A stretch of 34,547 nt of DNA, taken from assembly GCA_025354525.1 (NCBI GenBank), contig JANXMS010000479.1, positions 1 through 34,547 of the forward strand, in the 5' to 3' direction. Of the stretch, positions 8,164 through 15,174 are shown one piece after another. Both the position numbers and the translations under genes were made by a program. The DNA comes from Acidobacteriota bacterium. GTDB lineage: Bacteria > Acidobacteriota > Terriglobia > Bryobacterales > Bryobacteraceae. The notes under the pieces are model-generated. The model saw only the letters and a list, made by a program, of their open reading frames with translations, had not been told where the DNA came from and did no database searches. Position 1 is the stretch's first letter. Every line of letters begins with the position of its first letter.

Positions 8164-8643
8164 CTATTCTCCATCAGCGCCGAAGAAGTTGCAGTGCCGC
8201 TCCCAATCGAGGAGCCAGGCTTTCATCGGCAGGCCACCCGCGAAACCGGTGAGTTTGCCGTTGGAACCGATGACTCGATGGCAGGGGACGATGAGGGGAA
8301 GGGGGTTTGAACCGTTGGCGAGTCCGACGGCGCGGGAGGCGTTGGGGTTGCCGAGCTTGAGCGCGAGGGCACCGTAAGTGGTGGTTTCGCCGAACGGGAT
8401 TTCCCGCAGAAGGCGCCAGACGTGGTGCTGGAATGGGGTGCCGACCGGCGCTAGGGGTACGGTGAATTCTCTGAGTGTCCCGGCGAAATAGGCGTTGATT
8501 TCGGCGGCCGCCAAGGGGAGTTCGCCGTCGATGGCGTCGTTGATCGCGGACGCATGGGGGAGCCTGATTTCGGTGAGAGCCGTAGGGGTACCAAGAAGGA
8601 CGAGTTCGCCGATGGGGGTGGACAGGCGGTGGCGGATTCTCAT
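8164..8643 (-). CDS. ogt: Methylated-DNA-[protein]-cysteine S-methyltransferase
   Basis: A 159-residue O6-alkylguanine-DNA alkyltransferase that repairs alkylated guanine by irreversible transfer to its own cysteine. The active-site motif PCHRVIGSNGKLTGFAGGLP is present, preceded by FQHHVWRLLREIPFGETTTYG and a GNPNASRAVGLANGSNPLP segment, the standard order. The start is ATG at 8643 (MRIRHRLSTPIGEL), overlapping the TGA of the upstream chimeric frame by four bases. That same ATGA overlap exists between alkA and the first chimeric copy, so the ancestral arrangement was a directly coupled ada-alkA/ogt pair. Confidence 0.95.
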   Translation of the reverse strand: MRIRHRLSTPIGELVLLGTPTALTEIRLPHASAINDAIDGELPLAAAEINAYFAGTLREFTVPLAPVGTPFQHHVWRLLREIPFGETTTYGALALKLGNPNASRAVGLANGSNPLPLIVPCHRVIGSNGKLTGFAGGLPMKAWLLDWERHCNFFGADGE

Positions 8644-8981
8644 GACTGGCTTCTCCAGATGTGCAGGGCGGCGTAGGCCCGCCACGGTCGCCAGGCTTCG
8701 GCGCGGGCGGTGAGTCGCCGCTGAAACGGGGCACCAAGCAGAGCGGTGAATTTGCGTACGGTGCCCGCGAGGGGGAGTTCGCCGGTCGGGCTTCGCGGGC
8801 AGTGCGGGATCCTTATGACGACTGGCCCCGCGGACCGATGCGTTCGGCGTGAGCAGTGAGTTGCTGCTGGAGCGGGGCACCAAGTGGAGCGAGCGAGCGG
8901 GACGGCGGAATAGGCAATGACTTCGGAGGCGGCAGGCGGGAGCTGGTCAGAGGACGTCGACGGGCGGTGGCGGATTCTCAT
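8640..8981 (-). pseudogene. Chimeric ORF, copy 2: ogt-head fragments fused to alkA tail
   Basis: An open frame of 113 residues that starts with MRIRHRPSTSS, like ogt, and ends with LTARAEAWRPWRAYAALHIW, like the ada-alkA C-terminus. Between these are weaker ogt-like segments (AASEVIAYSA, GELPLAGTVRKFT, GAPFQ). It lacks the ogt active site and nearly all of alkA, so neither activity is expected. It begins with an ATGA overlap from copy 1 and ends with an ATGA overlap into the true ogt. DNA identity to copy 1 is about 96% by eye. It could be a decaying by-product of tandem duplication or a translated small protein. Confidence 0.7.
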
Positions 8982-9388
8982 GACTGGCCTCTCCAGATGT
9001 GCAGGGGGGAGGCCCGCCACGGGCGCCAGGCTTCGGCGCGGGCGGTGAGTTGCCGCTGAAACGGGGCACCAAGCAGAGCGGTAAATTTGCGTACGGTGCC
9101 CGCGAGGGGGAGTTCGCCGGTCGGGCTTCGCGGGCAATGCGGGATCCTTATGACGACTGGCCCCGCGGACCGATGCGTTCGGCGTGAGCAGTGAGTTGCT
9201 GCTGGAGCGGGGCACCAAGCGGAGCGAGCGAGCGGGACGGCGGAATAGGCAATGACTTCGGAGGCGGCAGGCGGGGGCTGGTCGAAGGGCGTCGACGGGC
9301 GGTGGCGGATTCTCATGACTGGCCTCTCCAGATGTGCAGGGCGGCGTAGGCCCGCCACGGGCGCCAGGCTTCGGCGCGGGCGGTGAGT
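8641..9388. repeat. Tandem repeat of the alkA-tail/ogt-head junction (two full units plus a partial)
   Basis: Unit A spans 8641-8978 (338 bp) and unit B 8979-9313 (335 bp). A third partial match, about 75 bp, is the true 3' end of ada-alkA at 9314-9388. Each unit begins (plus strand) with CATGACTGGC and ends with GGTGGCGGATTCT. Inside each unit a degenerate half-unit is also visible: the GGCCAGTC-ATAAGGATCCC stretch mirrors GGCCAGTC-ATGAGAATCC, and CAACTCACTGCTCACGCC mirrors CAACTCACCGCCCGCGCC. An older duplication of about 170 bp was therefore probably duplicated again as a dimer. Confidence 0.9.
8978..9316 (-). pseudogene. Chimeric ORF, copy 1: ogt-head fragments fused to alkA tail
   Basis: An open frame of 112 residues with the same architecture as copy 2: MRIRHRPSTPFDQP at the start, two ogt-like patches, then LTARAEAWRPWRA and HIWRGQS at the end. 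Its ATG overlaps the TGA of the real ada-alkA gene (ATGA at 9313-9316), and its own TGA overlaps the ATG of copy 2. Compared with copy 2 it has a 3-base deletion and about a dozen substitutions, so the frame has been kept. Function is unknown; the simplest reading is an unequal tandem duplication across the alkA/ogt junction. Confidence 0.7.
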
Positions 9389-10641
9389 TGCTTTTCGGTG
9401 AGGCCGGTGGCTTTGCGGAGGACGAGGTCGCCGGCGGGGAATGCATCGGGGTCGCCGAGGGCGCGCATCGCGTAATAGTGGCGGGTCCAGGGGCCGATGC
9501 CGCGGACGTTTTCGAGGGTTTCGTTTTCGGCAAGGACGGCTCGGGCGTACGCGCGGAGGGTTTCCTGGCGGGAGGCGGGGAGGCCGATCTTCGAGAGATC
9601 AGCGTGGGCGAGTTGTTCGGCCGTGGGCATTTGACCGAATGACGCCACGAGACGGCCAGCGAGGGTGCGGGCTCCGGCGACGGTGACCTGTTGGCCGAGG
9701 ATGGCGCGGACACCGATTTCAAAGAGGTCCCAGGCACCCGGCACACGGAGACCGGGACGGGCGAGGACGAGGGGCTGGAGGAGCGGATCGAGAGAGAGGG
9801 TCGCATTGATGACGTCGAGGTCTGCGGCGACATCGAAGAGGCGACGGACGCGACGGAGGATATCCAGCCACAGGCCGGGGGCAGCGCCAATGATCGAGAT
9901 GAGCAGATGCGGCGCGGTGTAGCGGATGGTGATCTCGGCACCGGTCCAGCAGCGGCGGTACTGTGTGTCGTCGACGTCTTCGAGGCCGGGGATGGCGCGA
10001 GCGCGGAGGAAGCCGAGAATGCTGGCCCAATCGAAGGGTTCGCGGACGGCTAGGCGGAAGGCGGAGGAGGGGCGGTGGACTTTGCGGAGGGCGCTGGGGG
10101 CGCGGCCGTAGAGCGCGTGGACTACCGCATGGAAACGGCGGACGCTGCCGAAGCCTGCGGCGAAGGCGATGTCGGTGAGGGGGAGCGTGGTTTCGTCGAT
10201 GAGGCGTTTGGCGAACTGCATGCGGAGAGTTTGCGCGATGCGGACGGGCGGAGCGCCGAGGTGTTCGACGAAGAGGCGGCGGAGATGGCGGCCGGTGACG
10301 CCGAGGCGGTCGGCGAGAGCTTCGACGCTGCCAGTATCGAGGGCTCCGGCTTCAATGAGGCGCAGGCCGCGGGAGACGGTCTGCGAGGTTCCGAGCCAGG
10401 GTGTAGAGCCGGGGGCTATTTCCGGGCGGCAGCGCAGACAGGGGCGGAAGCCGGCCTCTTCGGCGGCATAGGCGGAGGAGAAGTAGACGACGTTCGATTC
10501 CTTCGGCGAGGGCGCGGGGCAGACGGGTCGGCAGTAGATGCCGGTGGAGGTGACGGCGATGAAGATCTTGCCGTCGAAGCGGGCGTCGCGGGCGCGGCGG
10601 ACTTGTTGGCAAAGGAGTGGATCGAGAGACACCTCACTCAC
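9313..10641 (-). CDS. Ada-AlkA fusion: methyl-phosphotriester sensor/regulator with 3-methyladenine glycosylase
   Basis: A 442-residue bifunctional alkylation-response protein. Residues 1-80 are the Ada metal-binding domain with the zinc cysteines Cys37, Cys41, Cys68 and Cys71; the Cys equivalent to E. coli Cys38 accepts methyl groups from DNA phosphotriesters. Residues about 90-190 are an AraC-type helix-turn-helix (VEALADRLGVTGRHLRRLF; LTDIAFAAGFGSVRRFH). Residues about 200-442 are the AlkA N-terminal plus HhH-GPD glycosylase fold, with GIGPWTRHYYAMRALG and the likely catalytic Asp405 in PAGDLVLRKA. It starts with GTG at 10641. It would both sense and repair alkylation and activate its own transcript together with the downstream ogt. 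Its C-terminal 25 codons are duplicated downstream. Confidence 0.93.
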   Translation of the reverse strand: MSEVSLDPLLCQQVRRARDARFDGKIFIAVTSTGIYCRPVCPAPSPKESNVVYFSSAYAAEEAGFRPCLRCRPEIAPGSTPWLGTSQTVSRGLRLIEAGALDTGSVEALADRLGVTGRHLRRLFVEHLGAPPVRIAQTLRMQFAKRLIDETTLPLTDIAFAAGFGSVRRFHAVVHALYGRAPSALRKVHRPSSAFRLAVREPFDWASILGFLRARAIPGLEDVDDTQYRRCWTGAEITIRYTAPHLLISIIGAAPGLWLDILRRVRRLFDVAADLDVINATLSLDPLLQPLVLARPGLRVPGAWDLFEIGVRAILGQQVTVAGARTLAGRLVASFGQMPTAEQLAHADLSKIGLPASRQETLRAYARAVLAENETLENVRGIGPWTRHYYAMRALGDPDAFPAGDLVLRKATGLTEKQLTARAEAWRPWRAYAALHIWRGQS

Positions 10642-10738
10642 GATAAGGGATTCCCGGCGAACTGACTAGCCGTTTTCGGACATGGTCGTTTTTCAGGCCC
10701 CGTGCAGGACGCGGCGATTTGGCGTACGCTGTCAGGGT

Positions 10739-11788
10739 ATGTCACAGATCAAAGGGCCCGCCCTATTTCTCGCACAATTTATGTCCGATGAGGCGCCGTA
10801 CAACTCGCTTCCCACGATTACCGCGTGGGCGAAGTCGCTCGGCTATGTCGGGGTGCAGCTTCCTTCCTGGGACAGCCGCATCATGAACCTGAAGAAGGCC
10901 GCAGAGTCGAAGACCTACTGCGACGACTTGAAGGGCCAGACGAATGGCCTGGAGATCACCGAACTTGCGTCGCATTTGCAGGGGCAATTGGTGGCGAGCC
11001 ATCCGGCTTACGACGAGTTATTCGACGGCTTCGCGGCACCCGAGGTGCGCGGCGATCCGAAAGCCCGCAGCGAGTGGGCGATTGAGCAGTTGAAGTTGGT
11101 CATCAAAGCGTCCGCGAATTTGGGGTTGAAAGTATCGCCGTCGTTCACAGGCGCGCTGCTTTGGCCGACACTGTATCCGTGGCCGCAGCGGCCCGATGGG
11201 CTTGTCGAAGAGGGCTTCAAGGAGCTGGCGAAGCGGTGGAAGCCGATCCTGGATTTGGCCGATCAGCATGGCGTCGATTTCGCCTATGAGCTGCATCCAG
11301 GGGAGGACGTTTTCGACGGCGCGACGTTTGAGCGGTTCCTGGAAGCGACGGGCAACCATGATCGCGTGAACATCAATTACGACCCGTCCCACTTCGTACT
11401 GCAATGCATGGACTACGTTGGTTTTATTGACGTTTATGCGAGCCGCATTAAGGCATTTCATGTGAAGGACGCCGAGTTCCGTCCCACGGCCAAGGCGGGC
11501 GTTTATGGGGGTTACCTAGGTTGGAAGGAACGGCCGGGCCGGTTCCGGAGCTTGGGCGACGGGCAGGTGGATTTTAAGCAGGTGTTCTCTCGGATGACCG
11601 CGGCGGGTTACTCTAGCTGGGCTGTTTTGGAATGGGAATGCTGCTTCAAGGACAGCGTGCAAGGAGCTGCGGAAGGCGCGCCGTTTATCGCATCGCACTT
11701 AATCGATGTGCCCACAAGAGCCTTCGATGATTTCGCAGGTGGTGCCACCGACACCAAGCGGAATCGCCGGATTATGGGGCTGAAGTAA
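10739..11788 (+). CDS. Sugar phosphate isomerase/epimerase-like TIM barrel
   Basis: A 349-residue protein of the AP-endonuclease-2-like TIM barrel superfamily, the longer subtype (MSQIKGPALFLAQFMSDEAP start). Conserved metal-site strands are FAYELHPGEDVF (Glu/His), NINYDPSHFVLQ (Asp/His), IKAFHVKDAEF (His) and AVLEWECCFKD (Glu) near the end. I chose the ATG at 10739 because upstream in-frame codons (from 10682) do not match the family and lie in the gap shared with the divergent ada-alkA gene. The substrate is unknown; such genes often accompany Gfo/Idh/MocA dehydrogenases in sugar or inositol catabolism, but the nearest one here is 8 kb away. Confidence 0.88.
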   Translation: MSQIKGPALFLAQFMSDEAPYNSLPTITAWAKSLGYVGVQLPSWDSRIMNLKKAAESKTYCDDLKGQTNGLEITELASHLQGQLVASHPAYDELFDGFAAPEVRGDPKARSEWAIEQLKLVIKASANLGLKVSPSFTGALLWPTLYPWPQRPDGLVEEGFKELAKRWKPILDLADQHGVDFAYELHPGEDVFDGATFERFLEATGNHDRVNINYDPSHFVLQCMDYVGFIDVYASRIKAFHVKDAEFRPTAKAGVYGGYLGWKERPGRFRSLGDGQVDFKQVFSRMTAAGYSSWAVLEWECCFKDSVQGAAEGAPFIASHLIDVPTRAFDDFAGGATDTKRNRRIMGLK

Positions 11789-11802
11789 GCTAGCGATCAA
11801 CT

Positions 11803-11868
11803 TACTTTCGGGTCACCGCCTCGCCGATGGTGACCCGGATCTCGTGGTCAGTGGCCTCGCTGCGTTGG
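11803..11868 (-). pseudogene. Second moaA copy, distal fragment (about codons 289-309)
   Basis: Read on the minus strand, this stretch translates to RSEATDHEIRVTIGEAVTRK followed by TAA. The intact moaA next door has RGNASDDEIRATIRETVTRK in the same place (residues 290-309). DNA identity is about 80% over 60 bases by eye. The methyltransferase gene ends inside this fragment in a different frame. Together with 13127-13170 it makes up a broken second copy of the moaA 3' region. Confidence 0.8.
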
Positions 11869-13107
11869 TTGGAATTGAAAGGGTTGCAAGCGCCTAGGTA
11901 ACGGCCCCGCCTCGGACGCGAAACCAGCCAACAGTCCCAATTCCCGCTCGTCAATCGTCGAAGGGCCGTAGGCAATACTCAGTTCAAAGCGGATCAGAAT
12001 TGGGTCGCTGGTCGATGCCAAAACGTCGGCGGAATACACGTATTCGCCAGGAGCGTCGTATTCATGAGCCCCTAACTGCGTGCCCTCCGCGTCCACCGAC
12101 AACCGAACAGAATGGCCCGGCTCAAATAAGATCTCCGGAAGATAAAAGCGAAAACGCAACTTGCTATGCCCGGGTGGGGGCGTAGCAAATACTGCGAATT
12201 TCCGCTCAGTCCACCGCGTACCGTCCTTCTCCAGCCCATGCCACCCGCTCGCTAGCGCAACTTGATCCTTCTCTGCCGGAACCTTGGTAAACGCAACCAA
12301 ATCCTGAACGCCATAGCGGACTGGCTCAATTATGCGTAGCCCGAGATCCTCGGCGACGCGACGCACAAAGGACTCCTCATAGGCGACCGCGTTCGATGGA
12401 TAGTCTAGCCGGTTTACCGCGTGATGCTGTCGAAGAAAGGGGAATTGAATGCCGTGGCGGCTGGCTCCGGCTGCCGCCTCAGCGCTGGAAGCATACAGGA
12501 AAAAAGTTGTGTAGGCGATACCGCCGGGCGCTAGCAGCCTGCTCACTTCGGCAAGATAGTGACGAAAATCCGCTTCCAGCAGATGCGTGAAAACTGAGGT
12601 CAGGAGCACTAAGTCGAAGGATCCGGATGGATGCGGAAACGCGGAAACGCAGGCTGCTACGGTGCCCCCAGGATTATAGGAAGGATTGCCGTAATCCGCA
12701 TGATAGAACCGGAACCGCTCATTCTTTGGAGTGATATGCGTCTGGCACCATGCGATGCTCGCCGAATCCACGTCCATTCCCGTGTATTCAAGATTCCAGT
12801 CTCGTAGCCGCGGGTCCGTGGCAAGCCCATAGGCCACACGCCCGCAGCCGCAGCCAATATCCCCAATACGAATCGCCCTTGCCAGCAGGCCAAGCCGCCA
12901 TAGTTCGTCCACAAACCAGCTACCAGCTTCTTCAAACGCTTGCGCTCCGCCAACGAAGGCGCGCAAAGAATAGGGCGGCCAATGTCCCCGTCCAACGGCG
13001 CGGCGAAACAGGGCATCCGGCAGGTCCAAAAAGAGTCGGTCCAATCTCCTGCGAAGTAGAAACCGATGTCGAAACCAGGGAAATCGCAATTCCGCCCCCG
13101 GATTCAA
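11848..13107 (-). CDS. Class I SAM-dependent methyltransferase with C-terminal beta domain
   Basis: A 419-residue protein. Residues about 60-260 form a Rossmann methyltransferase fold: motif I IGDIGCGCGRVAYGLA (about 81-96), YTGMDVDSASI as motif II, FDLVLLTSVFTHLL as motif IV and LLAPGGIAYTTFF as motif V. The last 120 residues look like a beta-sandwich of unknown function (SKLRFRFYLPEILFEPGHS region). The likely start is TTG at 13107; the frame is open upstream through a moaA fragment to a TAG, with no better start. The final six residues are encoded by another moaA fragment read out of frame. It is visibly less GC-rich than its neighbours, which suggests a transferred gene inserted into a duplicated moaA tail. 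The substrate is unknown. Confidence 0.85.
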   Translation of the reverse strand: MNPGAELRFPWFRHRFLLRRRLDRLFLDLPDALFRRAVGRGHWPPYSLRAFVGGAQAFEEAGSWFVDELWRLGLLARAIRIGDIGCGCGRVAYGLATDPRLRDWNLEYTGMDVDSASIAWCQTHITPKNERFRFYHADYGNPSYNPGGTVAACVSAFPHPSGSFDLVLLTSVFTHLLEADFRHYLAEVSRLLAPGGIAYTTFFLYASSAEAAAGASRHGIQFPFLRQHHAVNRLDYPSNAVAYEESFVRRVAEDLGLRIIEPVRYGVQDLVAFTKVPAEKDQVALASGWHGLEKDGTRWTERKFAVFATPPPGHSKLRFRFYLPEILFEPGHSVRLSVDAEGTQLGAHEYDAPGEYVYSADVLASTSDPILIRFELSIAYGPSTIDERELGLLAGFASEAGPLPRRLQPFQFQPTQRGH

Positions 13108-13126
13108 GATACCATCCCGTGGCGCG

Positions 13127-13170
13127 AAGCCTTCGGTTGCGAAGAGGCAGTAGCGGAGTTTGCCGACTGA
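13127..13170 (-). pseudogene. Second moaA copy, proximal fragment (about codons 267-282)
   Basis: Directly downstream of the intact moaA stop, the minus strand reads LTSVGKLRYCLFATEG, matching LTSDGKLRYCLFAIEE (residues 267-282) of intact MoaA, including its third cluster cysteine. DNA identity is about 85% over 47 bases by eye. The frame continues into the methyltransferase. The matching distal part is at 11803-11868, so the methyltransferase gene replaces only about codons 283-288 of this second copy. Confidence 0.8.
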
Positions 13171-13176
13171 AGTTAG

Positions 13177-14175
13177 CTACCCGCCGATAGAATACATCGG
13201 CCGCGGAGGCGCCACAAATTTCTGTGAGTTGATCTCGTGGCCGATCCACTTCCGGGTTACCGTCTCGCGGATGGTGGCCCGGATTTCGTCGTCGGAGGCG
13301 TTGCCGCGGAGCAGGCCTTTGACATCTGTTTCTTCGATGGCGAAGAGGCAATAGCGGAGTTTGCCGTCGGAGGTGAGCCGGATGCGATTGCAGTTCAGGC
13401 AGAATGGATGGCTGACCGAACTGATGAAGCCGACCCGACCGACGCCGTCGGCGAAGCGGTATTCGCTGGCGGGGGCGCGGGGGTCGCGGTCTGGAATCTC
13501 TTCAAGGGGGCCGATCGCTGTGGAGAGCAGGCGGATCATGTCGTCCTGGAGCAGGACTTTGGCTTTGTCCCAAATGCCTTGGGCATCGAGAGGCATAAAC
13601 TCGATGTAGCGGATTTCGATGCCTCGTTCGCGGCCGAAACGGGCGAGCGGGACGATGTCGGGTTCGACGAGATTTTTGACGGCAACCGCGTTGATCTTGA
13701 TGGGCCCGAAGCCGAGGGAGAGCGCGGTATCGATGCCGGCCATGACTTTGTTGAAGTCGTCGCGACGGGTGATTTGAAAGAAGCGGTCGCGGTCTAGCGT
13801 ATCGAGATGAACGTTCAAGCGGCGGAGACCGGCTTTGTAGAGGTCGGCGGCTTGGTCAGAGAGGAGGACGGCGTTGGTTGTGAGAGCGATATCTTCGACG
13901 CCGGGGATGGCGGTTAGCTTTTCGATGAGAACCGGGAGATCCTTGCGCAGTAGTGGTTCGCCGCCGGTAAGGCGGAGCTTGCGGACACCCATCGAAACGG
14001 CGACGCGGGCGACGCGGGCGATCTCTTCAAACGACAGGATTTCCTGTCGTGGCATGAACTTCACGCCGTCTTCGGGCATGCAGTAGAAGCAACGAATGTT
14101 GCAGCGATCGGTGACACTGATACGGAGGTTATCGTGGAGCCGGCCGAAGGTGTCGAGGAGAGGTGCTTCCGCCAT
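13177..14175 (-). CDS. moaA: GTP 3',8-cyclase MoaA
   Basis: A 332-residue radical-SAM enzyme that, with MoaC, converts GTP to cyclic pyranopterin monophosphate, the first step of molybdenum cofactor synthesis. The radical-SAM cluster is TDRCNIRCFYC (Cys25, Cys29, Cys32), followed by KLRLTGGEPLLRKDL. The C-terminal cluster cysteines are Cys259, Cys262 and Cys276 (HPFCLNCNRIR; LRYCLF), and the protein ends with the conserved Gly-Gly. Its ATG abuts the nadA TAA with no spacer, so the two are co-transcribed. Downstream lies a broken second copy of its own 3' end. Confidence 0.97.
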   Translation of the reverse strand: MAEAPLLDTFGRLHDNLRISVTDRCNIRCFYCMPEDGVKFMPRQEILSFEEIARVARVAVSMGVRKLRLTGGEPLLRKDLPVLIEKLTAIPGVEDIALTTNAVLLSDQAADLYKAGLRRLNVHLDTLDRDRFFQITRRDDFNKVMAGIDTALSLGFGPIKINAVAVKNLVEPDIVPLARFGRERGIEIRYIEFMPLDAQGIWDKAKVLLQDDMIRLLSTAIGPLEEIPDRDPRAPASEYRFADGVGRVGFISSVSHPFCLNCNRIRLTSDGKLRYCLFAIEETDVKGLLRGNASDDEIRATIRETVTRKWIGHEINSQKFVAPPRPMYSIGG

Positions 14176-15108
14176 TTACTTTACGGCGAGCATGCGTTCG
14201 ATCGGCAAGCGGGCGCGCTCCATAAGTTCAGGGCTGAGTTCGACGCGAGGGCTAACCGATTGGAGACAGTCGCGGAGTTTTTCGAGAGAGTTCTTCTTCA
14301 TGTACGGGCACTCGCTGCAATTGCAGTTTTCGTTAGTGACGAAATAGAACTGCTTGTGGGGCGCGTATTTGCGAAGCGAGTGTTGTACGCCGCTTTCGGT
14401 CATGACGATGAAGGAGTTGCGTTCGCTTTCGACGCAGTACTTGATGAGGGCGGAGGTGGAGCCGATGAACTCGGCTTGGAGCAGGACGTCGCCCGGGCAT
14501 TCGGGGTGGGCCACGACCATGGCTTCGGGATGAGCGATGCGGGCTTCGGTGACTTTGCGGGCGGCAAAGGTGGTGTGGACGATACAGGCCCCTTGCCAGA
14601 TGCGCATGTTGGTGCGGCCGGTTTCTTTCTTCACGTAGTTGCCGAGGTTGATGTCGGGCAGAAAGAGGATGGGCTTATCCGCGGGGATGGAGTTGACGAT
14701 TTTGACGGCGTTCGAGGAGGTGCAGATGATGTCGCTTTCGGCCTTCACTTCGATGGAGGTGTTGATGTAACTGACGACGGCGTGGTCCGGGTATTTTCGT
14801 TTGAAAGCGCGGACCATTTCAACGGGGCAGCTATCGACGAGAGAGCAGCCGGCGTCCTGATCGGGGACGATGACCGTCCGGGTGGGGTTTAAGGCTTTCG
14901 CCGTTTCGGCCATGAACCAGACGCCGCAGAAGGCGATGATTTCGCAATCGAGTTCTTTAGCTTTGCGGGCGAGTTCGAGGCTGTCGCCGATTACGTCGGC
15001 AAGTTCCTGGATTTCGCTGTCCTGGTAATGATGGGCAAGGATCACCGCGTTGCGTTCTTGCTTGAGCGCAAGAATCTCATCGGCAATGCTGGTTGAAAGG
15101 GTCGCCAT
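14176..15108 (-). CDS. nadA: Quinolinate synthase NadA
   Basis: A 310-residue 4Fe-4S enzyme that condenses iminoaspartate with dihydroxyacetone phosphate to make quinolinate in de novo NAD synthesis. Typical stretches are AVILAHHYQDSEIQELADVI, an IIAFCGVWFMAETAK segment with the first cluster cysteine (Cys61), PDQDAGCSLVDSCP, AHPECPGDVL with the second, and NENCNCSECPYMKKNSLEKL with the third. The length fits the NadA family. It is the first gene of a minus-strand pair with moaA. No nadB or nadC lies in the window. Confidence 0.97.
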   Translation of the reverse strand: MATLSTSIADEILALKQERNAVILAHHYQDSEIQELADVIGDSLELARKAKELDCEIIAFCGVWFMAETAKALNPTRTVIVPDQDAGCSLVDSCPVEMVRAFKRKYPDHAVVSYINTSIEVKAESDIICTSSNAVKIVNSIPADKPILFLPDINLGNYVKKETGRTNMRIWQGACIVHTTFAARKVTEARIAHPEAMVVAHPECPGDVLLQAEFIGSTSALIKYCVESERNSFIVMTESGVQHSLRKYAPHKQFYFVTNENCNCSECPYMKKNSLEKLRDCLQSVSPRVELSPELMERARLPIERMLAVK

Positions 15109-15174
15109 AGAAATTTACTTAAACACCGGGAGTGGACCGGACCTCTTCATTGTATCCTTCCGTTAGAGAAGCTC

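Noticed and set aside
8641-9388. Repeat block as a CRISPR array or REP-type element
   Set aside because: Units are over 330 bp with no short spacers and translate into alkA and ogt segments in the right frames, so they are gene-junction duplications.
11803-13170. The two moaA fragments as direct-repeat attachment sites of a mobile island
   Set aside because: The fragments are consecutive parts of one copy, not repeats of each other, and no integrase or transposase is encoded between them.
12932-13351. Arginine-rich minus-strand frame across the moaA/methyltransferase junction
   Set aside because: It lies out of frame with both genes, and its composition is that of an off-frame GC-rich reading.
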